Shown here: positions 12,695-27,358 of the stretch, in pieces | Layout: the number at the start of each line of letters is the position of its first letter | How positions within the stretch are numbered: the stretch's first letter is position 1 | From: Paramacrobiotus metropolitanus | Taxonomy: Eukaryota; Tardigrada; Eutardigrada; Parachela; Macrobiotidae | Direction of reading: 5' to 3' | Assembly (NCBI RefSeq): GCF_019649055.1 | Contig: NW_026570232.1 | Span: 1,791,001-1,855,000, forward strand | Length of the DNA stretch: 64,000 nucleotides | Position numbers and translations under genes: made by a program | The notes under the pieces: model-generated | What the model was told of the DNA's origin: nothing | What the model saw: only the letters and a program-made list of their open reading frames with translations | Database searches by the model: none

Positions 12695-13643
12695 CGGGGA
12701 TTAGGGAATCAGTCGGATTTCGCAGTTTCCAGTAGCTTCCAGTCCAGATTTATATAATTATTTTATCAGTGAATGAATGAGCTAATGGTACTGATGTCAA
12801 CTGAAGCTTTGCAGTTTTATAAAAAAAATGTTTGCACGGATTTAGTCAAGTGATGTCAATAGACTCAATACATGCTATTCGTGACTCGTGTAATGTTGTC
12901 ACGGTTTTGTTAAATCAAGGCTTTGTCTTTTGCCAAAGAATTTTGCGCCTGCCAAATAAAAACGAAAATAGAATACTCGTACTGTGTTATACGTACCGGT
13001 ACAATTCGCGCAATATATCATAATTACAAATATTCCAATGGAAAGGCGGCGCGCCGGCGTATCGCTTTCCAAGCTTGTTCGTGCGGCTTTTAATAATACT
13101 TTCAGATGTGTGTCACATTAAAAAGGATAAAAAATCGTAGTTTCGTTTATTCTTGGTATTTGGATATGTAGTGCATTTACTTACTTATGGTTAGTTGCAA
13201 AGCTGATTAAGATTCGTCAAGTCGAACTCTATGCATGCGAACTATAAATCGACTGATTTCAGTTTCCGGCTTAACGACGTTTATTTTCCGGTATAATGAG
13301 ATGTCTAACGTAAAATTGTGTGACATTGCAGTGATCTGTACATCATTACACTATCGCTGTCGAATTTTTCTCTTTTGTTTCTTATTTTGAACTGTACGTG
13401 TTGTAACAGTAAAACCGAACCGACTTCTCCAAAATCAATGCTTTCTCGTAGCTTTTTTTTAATTCTGATTAATTCATCGATGTCTCAGCGCAGAATCAGA
13501 CACTTTCCGCTAATCGAAACTTGAAAATTGAGATCCTAACAAGATTTTAAAACGATACAAGGTGGAGACGCTGCTCTTATGTACACTAGAGTGAAGACGA
13601 CACTGCAACAATCAAAGCGACAGTACGGGACACGTGATGGAAT
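12695..13643. other. Intergenic between gene C and the histone cluster
   Basis: This is the 3' flank of gene C (poly(A)-like ccaaataaaaa near 12954) and the 3' flank of H4 on the other strand. I see no gene and no canonical histone 3' stem-loop downstream of H4. Confidence 0.55.
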
Positions 13644-15842
<2,199 letters not shown>

Positions 15843-18537
15843 GTTCGGTTTGGTGTGCAGTCATGTTGCTTTTGCAAGTGTACAGCGACTATTCAAATTA
15901 ACAACCAAGTTCAGAACTTTATTGTACAGAATCGATCTCATTGCGCCATACACATTGTTACGTTTCGTAGCGAGAATTCGTTGTTGTTCCGAAATATTTG
16001 AAATTGTTGAAATACGTGCAAATGGTCAGCAAAAAACTGGAATTAAAAGAACTGAAAAGTGAAAATCCTGAAGCCGCTTCGACAAAAATACGTAGTGATT
16101 GCCCGAGTCCATTACAAATGCACATTGTTCGTTATAAAAAATTTCGTATTTGAACACTGAAGAGATCAATAAAAATTACTCATCAGGTCGTAGTCTCGTA
16201 GACTCAAAAGCTCACTCATGCATGGACTGCCACTTAATAATAATTATTCCCAATTTTCTATCGGAATACTAAATCAATTAATTTACATTTTAATTGTAAA
16301 TCTTCAAATGCTTTCGTTTAACACTCGCAGTGGGCTCAGGCTGTGCCGCTGTGGTTTAGTAAGACGGGTTTTTAATTTTTATGAGCCGCGCGGCAGACGT
16401 TATGGTCACAATATGGTGCAAACTGCAAACCGATATACAGGGGTGCTACGCCAAGTTCGGGCAGTTACAAAAATTCCTCTGCTTTTACCAGTTAAGTCTA
16501 AAATTTTTAATTTATTCTTGCAAGATAGTTCTAACTTCTTATCCTGGACCACCTTAGGTAATTTTGTTTCTATGCAAAAAGCTGATGTACAAGGAATGCG
16601 AGCCGAATTTCTGATTTCATTTTTTGTGCAAAAATCTCACTGCTTAGTACGAAATAATCGTGTTCCTTCAACAAAAATTTAAAAATTGGTGGACATTGAG
16701 AACTGTGAGGTGTGAGCTGTATTTTCTAAGGGTCCTTCCCTACCTTCAGTTTAAACAATAAAATCTTCCCTAATGGGATCGGTGCTCTAGGCAACCGCAT
16801 TCCCCTGTAGGTACTTTTTAACATACAAGTCTATGGGAAATGCATCTTGTTGCGAGGTCACCTCGAGCACTGATGGCGCAAGTCCCCATTGCGGACCCTT
16901 GAACGACACCTTCTGGGTCACTTAACAGTTTTCAAAATGGCTCGCGCAAGAATATTTGTTGGGACATTTTGAATCGGTCCAGTTATAAGCCCCCGAAAAA
17001 CTACCTTCACCCCGCCTCTTATATTACGCCTGGCCCCTTGCTATCAAGTCGAATGATTAAAAATTTGACACTGTTAGATTCGCAAGAAGAAGTTACACTA
17101 GAAAATTGAAGAAACGAAAAGAAAATGGCGTACGGGAATATTTATAATTTATTTTACGCAACTGCCCGAACTTGGCGTAGCACCCCTGTAAATTCATATA
17201 CTCGTAACACGTTTTCTACATTTTGTTCTTTCAATGATGCAAAGAAGGCGCTGCCTCGCTGCGAAAGGGCAATAATCAATACATTTCTTTCTTCAAATAA
17301 GAATTTAGGATTCACGTTGACGTAGAGAAGGTTTTTTGCCTTGGCTTTGAAAAAATGAATTTTGAAACAAATTTTATCAACAAAGCCAACACATCCTGCT
17401 ACAAAAGGAAGGCTGCCAATGCCATATTTACACTCCACCGGAAGCGGTCGGAATTCTAAGTCTTAAGATTTTGCAGAACAGGACACAAGAAACCAAATTT
17501 ATGGAGAAATTAAAGCTATTTTTATATTATGTACTATGTAATATGGAATCAACTACGTAGTATGTACGTGTTTATAGTGAGACGATTAAATTTTAATTTA
17601 TAAGTAGTATGTGAAGTGAATAATTAACGAATAACTTATTGTTAATTTATGATTATTCGCAATTCATTATGAACTATTCATTTAACTAATACTGTAGTAA
17701 TAAGATATGAATTATTCGTATCTTATTTCAGGATAAATTCAGTAATTATTATCACATAAAGTAATTATGAAATTTATTTCCCACAACGAAAAATGTCGGG
17801 TTGCGAACACTTCTTATTTACTGGTAGTGGTCACTTTTGTGTTGTATGACTTGTGTTAGAATTGGAAATGTATTACGTGTGCGTAATCAGTAACTGATCT
17901 ATGAGTGTACTATCTTCATAGCTGATCAGTGAGTGTAACATCCACTCAGTACACCTATCCCTAATGATGATCAGACTTCTGGGTGAAGTGCTGACTAATG
18001 TATGTGTGTTATGTTACCGACTGTGCTATATAAGCAAGTGTTGTACAGAACATCTATGAACATCTTGTGGACATCACTGAATGAACAACTGCGGAAGTAT
18101 CTGAGTTGGTTCGTTAGTACAGTTAGTACGGTAGTCAGTTATCACCTTCCTACAGACCGCTATTTAATTTTCAAGATATGACTTGTATCATTTGAAATAA
18201 TGATAAGTAGAATACTGGATCAAATTATCAGTTTTGTTTCTGTACTAATAAGTTGGTACTCGGTAATAATTTCGACTGCTGCAAACTCTTCGGCCAATTC
18301 ATTTCTCATGATCTTTAATTTGCGCAAATACTGGACAGTTTGAATTAACTCGCCCGCAGTTGACAATTGACACTAATAATACTGTACAATTCAAATGTAA
18401 AACGATGACAAATCAGAAGTACTAGAACTCGGTTGGAAAAAATTCCCGACTGTCCAGTGCCCACCTTTCAATAACTACAGCACATCTAATCTGAAGCGTG
18501 AACAAAACCATTTCTGAGATCAACAACATTAGGCAGT
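15843..18537. other. Intergenic H3-H2B, AT-rich, with one inserted element
   Basis: Between the two divergent histone pairs. It includes the H3 3' UTR and poly(A) signal and a TA-flanked inverted-repeat element (16438-17188). The stretch 17500-18420 is AT-rich with no gene I can support. Confidence 0.6.
16438..17188. mobile_element. TA-flanked element with 29-bp perfect terminal inverted repeats
   Basis: The left end caggggtgctacgccaagtt (29 bp in all, 16438-16466) is exactly reverse-complemented at 17160-17188. Each end is flanked by TA, as expected for a Tc1/mariner-type target duplication. At 751 bp with no transposase reading frame it looks like a non-autonomous MITE. Superfamily is inferred from the TA and the CAGGG end only. 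Confidence 0.75.
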
Positions 18538-19263
<726 letters not shown>

Positions 19264-19705
19264 CTTTGCTTTGCTAACAGCTAACGGAATAAAAACTTGA
19301 AAACTGCAATTATGAATTCACAACTCTAAGACGAAAACTCCATAACCCGCCGTTTGGAACGCTTTATATACCGAGCCGAACGCGCGCGAAGAAATTTTGG
19401 CTCCGCCTTTTTCGGATGTGGGCGATCTGATTGGCGCGTATCTAGCAGGTTTTCCAGCGAATAACAATGCGGTAAGAATGCGTGACGTCACCTCACTTAC
19501 ATTACTTTTAGCGCCGCCTTTTCCGTTATAACAACCGTGGTTGGTTGCATAAAGAGAAGGCCGGGCCAAATCCCAAAACACAGATCGATGGACCAGCTGT
19601 ATATAAGCCACCGTCAACGTGACCGTTCTTCGTTATTTCGCGTGGATAAAAATTTTTGCTGTTGAGCTTTTTTGTTGAATTTTCGTTAAATCTCAGTTAG
19701 CAATA
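19264..19705. promoter_or_regulatory. Divergent H2B/H2A promoter region
   Basis: A TATA box for H2B lies at about 19363-19371 (minus-strand TATATAAAG) with an inverted CCAAT (attgg) at 19430-19434. A TATA box for H2A lies at 19600-19607 (tatataag). The motif ggctccgcc (19399-19407) and a relative gcgccgcc (19511-19518) match motifs in the H4/H3 promoter. Confidence 0.7.
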
Positions 19706-20455
19706 ATGACTGGTCGTGGTAAGGGTGGTAAAGTCAAGGGAAAGGCTAAGTCCCGTTCCAGCCGTGCTGGCCTGCAGTTCCCCGTCGGTCGTATCCATCG
19801 TATGCTGCGCAAGGGCAATTATGGCGAGCGTATTGGTGCTGGCGCTCCCGTCTACCTGGCTGCCGTTCTGGAGTACTTGGCCGCTGAAGTCCTCGAACTG
19901 GCTGGCAATGCTGCGCGTGACAACAAGAAGACCCGTATCATTCCGCGTCATCTCCAGTTGGCCATCCGTAACGACGAAGAGGTGATTAACCGTTGCCTGT
20001 TCAGTTTTACATAACTTGTTTTCTGTTAGGAAGCTTTTACCGCAAGTACTGGTTGCCCTACTTTCATCTAATAATTAATTTAATTTTCGAAAATGATTTA
20101 TTTCATCGGAATTTTATTTAAGGTTTTATCATTTATGACAATTTTATTGTGATTTTAATTTACGTGTTTAAAGTGTTTTAATTTACGTGTTATTTTACGT
20201 GTTTAATCTTTGTAATACTTTAAAGTGTGTGTGATGTGGTTGTAAATATCGTAAATTAACTAGTTGAATTTGTAGTTGAATAAGCTGCTGTCTGGTGTGA
20301 CGATCGCCCAGGGTGGTGTGCTGCCCAACATCGCACCGACACTGCTGCCCAAGAAGACCGCGGGTGGTCCCCAGGAGACCCATGTGGAGCCCAAACCGAA
20401 GTCTGGAGGCAAGAAGGCCGCTGCTCCGGCTGCCGAAGCCTCCCAGGAAGTCTAA
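19706..20455 (+). CDS. Histone H2A, H2A.X-like (one intron)
   Basis: Core histone, 151 residues. Exon 1 is 19706-19981 and exon 2 is 20276-20455, with a phase-0 intron after NDEE. The start [20 protein letters not shown], the core [17 protein letters not shown] and [19 protein letters not shown] are typical of canonical H2A/H2A.X. After LLPKK the tail is extended, rich in K, P, G and A, and ends ASQEV. A terminal SQE plus hydrophobic residue is the H2A.X phosphorylation motif used in DNA-break signalling; Val at the end is less usual than Tyr, Phe, Ile or Leu. An earlier acceptor-like AG (taactag, ending at 20262) would lead to a stop, so the AG at 20274-20275 is used. Confidence 0.95.
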
Positions 20456-21025
20456 TGAAGAACCTCTTCCCTCTGGTTAATTCCACCTGCCAGCATTGTC
20501 ATCGCTTGTAAAGTTGTAGTACAAAATTTCTGTCGTAACAGAACATCGGAATTATTGTTCCATTTTCAGTTGTCGTATAGCAGATCTCAGTTTCAGTTTT
20601 ACATCTTGACCTTGTACAGCATGACACCGGATGGATAGAGTTGTTATGAGTTGCATCACCTGTTTGAACTTTAAACGGAATTAAAAATAAGACGCCAGCA
20701 AATGTTTAGATTAGATCTCGGATGTGGTTTAAATAGAGATATGTAGTTATGTATATACTTTGGTAATGAGCTGTTTGACATGACTATGAAATACAGTTAC
20801 TATGAAATCAGTTAGTCGTACGTAATTTGAGTAAAATAAAGAGTAAGATACAGGACAAATGACCAATGCTGATTTGGGCAAATGACGAGACATGACTTCC
20901 GTTCGTTTTAATTCCAGTTGAACAAACACGCCTAGTCACCAAAAAAAAGCAACTAGATACTTAATTTTAGGAAAACAGCTAGACTATGTATCAAACCGCT
21001 GTTTTCATTATAAGAACAAACATGT
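20456..21025. other. Intergenic H2A-gene D (tail to tail)
   Basis: The 3' flanks of H2A (aataaa near 20836) and of gene D on the other strand. No gene or canonical stem-loop is seen. Confidence 0.55.
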
Positions 21026-24000
21026 TTACGGTGGCAGCGTGGATATATCAATCTCCGGATGCTTTTTCCTCACATGCAACACCCATGCTCCCCGCTTCTG
21101 GTATCCAGCCAGGCACGTCTCGCATTTGTACGCACAGTTCTTGTACCTTTCCCGTCGGTACGACTTGTTCCAGGGATACTTTTTCTTCTTCTTTTTGATG
21201 CCCCGATGCACAACGTTAACGTGGCGAAACCGCTCCTTCGGGGTCTTGAAGGGCACCCCGCACTGCTCGCAGGGGTAGGCGTACGTGTTGCCGTGTATCA
21301 CCATGTGGCTGCGCAGCTTTCGCTGCGTGGTCCACGATTTCCCGCACACGGGACACTTGCAGGCGTATGCTTCTCGGTGCACGGTGGCGATGTGTTCGCG
21401 CAGCGCCGTCAGCAGCGGCTCTTTGTGGTCACATTCCGGACACGGGAATCCGTCGGCTTCAGCGTGGGTGTGCATGTGGTTGTGCAGTTGGACTTCTCTC
21501 ACAAAGTTCTCCTCGCAGAATAAACAAGTGAATCCAGATGACAGCTTCTCACCGTGCTCCTGTTTTCAAGCAATCCAATACATAAATTATTGAAAAATGT
21601 ACGGATCTTCACCGAATCAGCGTTTCATTAAGATCAAAACAAAAGCCACGGGCTCCGCATATTTTTTCACGAAAAAATATGTTCGCAGGATTACATTATT
21701 AAATTGATTATTTACAATTTTACATATACTATGCAGTAGTCGTACCTGGGAATTCACTTTTTTGCGCAAGCGAAACATCACGGCAATTAACGTTTACCAA
21801 ATGCAGGTTTTGCATTTCTACTTTTTTTTTAATATTGTAAATACGTAACATTTCAAATATTGTAAATACGTAACATTGTAAATACGTAACATTTTTTATA
21901 TTGTTAATACGTAACATTTCAAATTAAGATGCTTAGGCTCAAATCTCAACTAATTTTTCGTCTTGGTTCAGAATCAATTCGACGTACGGTCACGTACCCC
22001 TTGAAGATGGCATTTCAGCATCGTTTCACTCCTAAACCGTTCGCGACAAATGACACACATCACAGGATAAGCCTGCACATACTGCGCCGGATGATGCATC
22101 TTAGCATGAAGTCTGGGATTTTTAACCTTCTTCCCGCAGGTCAAACAGGCGCCGTTCTTAGAGGCTGGTTGATCTGGGACATCTGCACTGGGCATGATGG
22201 CATGAGTGATTAAGTGCTGCATCAAAGCATCAAAGCTCTCGCTCCGCTGACCACACCCGGTGCATCCCAAATCCAGTTGGGAGTGGTCGTCTTCCGGGTG
22301 GTGAAGGGGCTGATGTTGGCGTCGGATGACGGCATTGGGAAATACTGCTGGACACAACCCGCACGGGTAGTTTCGTTTCCACGTCGGCGGGGTTGCGGTC
22401 TGCTTGTAACATATCCCCTTTTCCTTCTGCTTCTCAATAAAGTCCTGCATCAGCTTGAAGAATGGCGTTTCTTTGCCTGCAAAAGAATCGTATAGATGCA
22501 ACAGACTAACGTACTTGTATCGATATGGACGGATTATATTCATTATACAAGCATTTGGTTTCAACCTTGAAAGTCCAGTTCTGCCTATTTAGATTGTACG
22601 AGATCACTCGTACATCACTTCCGATACTTCAATGCCAGACTATTTCTTTGATTTGCACACACAGGAAAATACAAAAACATACACTAATTAAATTACAAGC
22701 ACGTAAGTAAACTATTGAAGAAAAATTACCCTTCAGTTTTTCCGTTCTTTCCGTGTGGGATTTCGTCATGTGAAGGCAGAGTTTACGATACGAATCGCAT
22801 GTTTTTCCACATTCCCTGCACAGAAACCCTTCGGGAGTGCGATGGGATTGGACGTGATCCCGCGTTTCCATCCAGTTATCCATGACTTTCTTGCAGATAC
22901 GGCACTGCCGATTGGTCATGTTTTGATGAACCTAATTCAGTTATCAGCCAAGATAAATTAAGATACATCGTAAAATGATGCCGTGAAATATCATCAGCAT
23001 CATGCCTTAAAGAGACCAACGTACAGCATGAGCACACCATAAGCGATTTTCACTTTTCCCCTTAATTTATACGCGGGGCAATTTTCTCGAACAAATGTTG
23101 TGGTAGCCAACAGAACGGCATTTCACTTACGGCTTTCAAATGGATATCCAACGACAGCTCGGTGGGGAATATCTCCTTGCAAGTCTCGCAGCGCTGCGTC
23201 CAGGTGCTGCTCATATCCCGGAAGAATTCGGGATGATAAGACTGGACATGCTGTCGGATATTGGCGGCCTTACCACCGCACACCGCACAGGGCCGCGGCG
23301 GCCACTTTCGAACTAGCTCGCCCGCTTTGAGCCCATGCTGCTTGACATGCTGCATGAGATCAACAAAATCCACCGCCGTGTACTCACACCCCACACAACG
23401 CAGTGCAATGTCGGTGGGCTCTTCTGCTGCATGATGGGCAGAGTGGAGATCAAGTAGTGGCTGCGTGCGGAAGTGCAGCTCACATTCGGCGCAGCGGTGC
23501 TTGAAGACGGAGACTATCTTGACATTTTTCAGTTCCTTAGGTTTCGGCTTGGGGTCGTTCCGGTGGCGCCGAGGACGAGTGGGTGCTATTTTCGCTTCAG
23601 GCACAATTTCGTTATCTGCTGGATGCGATGCAGAAGGATTTAGATCATCACTGTCACAATCCATTGGATCAAAATCTCCAACATCGTAATTTGTGAAATC
23701 CAGATGAGAATCATGGATTTCATCACCGGTAGCGGCAGGCAAAAATGCATCTGGTAAGATGCGTTTCTGATACGCTGTGGGGACAAAATTTGGTGGTTTA
23801 GTTATTACATCGTTAAACTATTGACTGTACAGTCTGTACTTAATGTTCAGTTGCTGACCATGAGATAAGAAAAGAGGCAATACGGTAAAACATACCGCTT
23901 TTCACATGGTCAGCGTATTCCTTCGAATAGGCGACTTTCAGTTCCTGTCCTGGACAGATCGGTTTCCTCACCACAAAGTACACATCTGATCCCTTCAAGA

Positions 24001-26757
24001 AGACTGACAGGTTCTGATCTTCATCGCTAACGGCAAACCGAACGTGCTTCATCCAGTTGCAAGAATGATCGTCGCCTGTTTGAAGAAAATTTTCCACATT
24101 TCCGCTGACGAAGGACGACCTGTGTGGTGTCAAGGGGGCAATGAAGGGACCAAAAACAGTGTGCGCATGAATTGTGGATCTTGCAAAAACACCGTCTCCT
24201 AAAAAGGCGGGAAAGAATTAAAATGCATAAAAATATCAATTTTTAGCAGCAATTCGCGAGCTGTTCATCAGCTGGGCCAATGCTCAATTGCTCACATATC
24301 GAAAGGAAAAATCTACCTGTATTCTCCTTATCAAAGTCCAGCGTTTCCGGTAAACTGCTACGAGACAGAGGAGGAACAAGACTGTCTGTTATGTGAACCG
24401 CGTGAGCCCAGCATGGTTCATTCGTCACCTTCCGGCAGGTAACGCAAACTAGACAAAACGGTTAGGTTTACAATTCAGCCACTGAAATACAAAAATTAAT
24501 GCCAATGATCTAAAAACCATACATCATTCGCACCGCCGCTTTTTGAACGCTGCCAGGAGATAAAGTGTACACAGCTGCAAAACTTACAAAACTTGTCATT
24601 GCTGACCAAAAGATCCAAATCGGCTTTTGGTAACGCTGCATCACGGAAAAATTCACTTATTTCCATCATGTCATCACCGCCGGGAGCCTAATAAACGTGG
24701 CAGAAATACGCTATGTCTCTGAAACTTCCAGAAAAACGAGACAGTTATAAAGACATCCAACGCCGAACCTTTGAAGTGGTGATGAGACCCTGCTCGGTGC
24801 GCACCACCTGGACATTGTGCGCAGTCAGTCTGACTGATCCAAACTTCACTCCGTCCGCCGTCGGCGTGTTTTCCGCCCAACAGCACACCTGGGGCACGGG
24901 GACAGCTTTGGCAGCCAAGGTGTACCGTGCCACTTCCTGTCCGTCCACGATACGCGTGACGCGGCGCAGATCAGCGGTGCGGAAGTGCAGATGACAGACA
25001 CGGGCGGTCGCTTGGGGCTCGACGGCCGTGGCGCCGCCGGCCGCGATCCACTGCTCATACAGGAGACTCCGACGTGGCGGGAACTCGAAGGACTGGCGAG
25101 TGTGGGGATCGCGGGAAGTATAGGTCAGATCCACGTCGCAGCCGGGCATCCAGCATTTGTCCCCGCGCTGCTTTTCGATGTCCAGGGGAAGGGGGTCGTC
25201 CGTGTCCGGTAGGACTGACTGGAATACGCAAATTAGGTCAGTAAAGCTGGAAAAGGCCGAGTTTTTGCAAACTGTTTAGTTTTTCTTAAACAAGATTTTT
25301 CTCATGATTTATGATATATGTGTGCAAATGACGACAATATTCAGTGAGAACGCGGTACGTCAGTTAAGGCTAATGCTGTACAATACCGGTACGATTGATG
25401 ATCGGAGCCATCAGACCAGAAAACACGGGTCAACTTTAGTAAATTACCGAAGCTAATTAATGTGTGTCATTTATTTATGACAAACAGCGGTGTCAGACTG
25501 CCAGGTGCCAAAATCAGGCATTCCAAAGCAACACACAATCTGTGAGTGTCTGTGCAACTTACGCGGAATACTGCATTTTGATCGCACGGAGCATAATCGA
25601 CACTTTCGAGCTGGTTTTCCGAAGGACTATCGTCCAACGGCTCTGCATTAATCCGTTTAGTTTTCTCATATCTGTAATGGTACGGGTTGATGCAAGTTTC
25701 GTTGGACTCGACGGTGCAGTTGGCGCAAGAGGACAGCTGTGATTCGGTCGCATTGCTCCACCGAAAGGCTCGCGCCACCCAGACATAAGAGGGGAGTTTT
25801 CGCCCAGCAACCTACACAACGGAAAACTATAAAGTGATTCAGAAAACACAGCCACAACATATTCAGGACTAAACACTAAGAATAAATTACCAATTATTCA
25901 CTTATTCACTCAGTTTCACTGCACCATTCGCAGACTCACACATGCGCATGGCAAAATTAGAATTTATTTCGATCTAGCTCTGCCAAAAGCTTGACTTGCC
26001 AAAAGCTCTGCCAAAAGCAGATCAAAATACATCATGTTTCCGCACCCCGAAAGAAATACCCTTCCAGATTTGACTGTCTTATTAGTTATTAACGGACAAC
26101 TGTTGGATATTAAACGGATAACTACAGTATGCACCGTGCATACACCATGCATAATAAGTAATCAAAAGCAAGTGGACTATGCTAATGGTAAGCTAATTCG
26201 CACAAGCGGCTTTTACCGTCGTTATAACGCTGTCCTTATGATCTCATCATCTAACTATTCAAAGTAACATGAAATTTTAATTACTGTACATCCACTGATA
26301 AAGGCTTACGCAAATATGCGGCGCCCTGAAGGGAACACATTGCGTGCCTTCTCTTTCGGTCACGGCCGTCAGCAATTTCTGCACAACATCGGAATCTTCG
26401 CCCAGAGTCTCGACGATGTGGTCCACCACCGCCGTGACATGCTGCAACTTGGTTGCGTGGTGCCGCTGGACCAGCAAAAGCTGTCTGACATCAGCCGAAT
26501 CCCCGGAATCAGACTGAACTCACATTGAAGAATATTTTAAATACGAAAAGCTTGAAATATGTGAAAAGCGGAAACTCTGCTAATAAAAGCTCCATCTGGC
26601 TTACCAGTGCGCCTGCGCTAACCGTCACAGGCGAGACAGCTGCAGCAGCACTAGCGGCTGCATGGTTGACGCTGGCAAGCGGAACCAAGATGATGATGCG
26701 CTTCGGCTGTGCAATACTAATTGGAAGATTTTGCAGTTGCAGGGAAATTTCTGCCAT
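21026..26757 (-). CDS. Gene D: MH1-THAP-PR/SET-C2H2 fusion protein, 15 fingers
   Basis: Predicted 1149-residue nuclear protein. Exons in order: 26605-26757, 26310-26513, 25563-25811, 24769-25218, 24588-24687, 24317-24448, 23896-24198, 23131-23774, 22730-22931, 21998-22476, 21026-21559; all phases join without stops. A Smad MH1 domain (residues about 52-160) keeps its zinc ligands: QCVPF, SSCANC, TCINPYHY, with VAGRKLPSY and ARAFRW. A THAP domain (about 220-310) has CWMPGC, EQWIAAGG, VCHLHF and AVPVPQ. Then come the knuckle CVTCRKVTNEPCWAH, a SET domain (about 430-531: FGPFIAP, CNWMKHVRF, ELKVAYSKEYA) and 15 fingers in two duplicated blocks. The tail is HPEIDISTLPP. Weak point: the MH1-THAP part joins the SET part through a poor donor (AAAG|GTTCGG), and Met-Met early in exon 5 could start a separate protein. 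Confidence 0.72.
21831..21925. repeat. Short AT-rich tandem repeat in gene D last intron
   Basis: About four imperfect copies of a unit resembling tattgtaaatacgtaacatt lie between the last two exons of gene D. Copies vary by a few bases and one lacks part of the unit. Confidence 0.75.
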
Positions 26758-27358
26758 TCCCGCAATTATCCATAAACATGCAAGCAAAACCCAACACGTT
26801 CCGAGGGCCGAATGGCATTAAAATGCAGTCAGTCACCAGTGCAGAGTCACAGTGCGCAGTGCGCACATACAAATGATAAAATGATAAACATGCAGAATTC
26901 ATCCCGCAAATCTGCAGTCACTGTATCACGGGTTCACATTGGTTTCTGAAAATTAATAGGAAAGACTAAGGATCACAAGATGTTCACGAACAGAAAAATT
27001 AAAGCCAAAACAAAACAAAAAATACATCGGAATATTTTTCTACTATACTTGTCAAACTCAAACCACATCTGAGAAATTAATGATCGAGGCTCGAGAGAAA
27101 ACGATTCGCTTTAGCGTCTGTCTGATTGTGAGACGTCTGAATCGGTCTGATGCAGTCAACGCAAGGCGCCAGCGGCTGTGAGTCTGTGACAGCTTGAATG
27201 TTTTGGGCCTTTTGGCATTTGACTTTTGAGCGCGCAGTCTCGCAGGCTGGTGTAAAATCACGTTTGAACCTTCGGATGCGATTTTCTCATATTGCTCGTT
27301 ATTGCTTGCTTTTCATCTTTTACTTTGTACAGCCATACAAGATCATAATAGTGCTAAG
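26758..27358. promoter_or_regulatory. Divergent D/F promoter region
   Basis: The 601 bases between the start codons of D (leftward) and F (rightward). It contains repeated gtgcgcagtgcgcac-type palindromic sequence near 26851-26867. No TATA or CCAAT box is clear. A bidirectional promoter is inferred from the arrangement. Confidence 0.45.
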
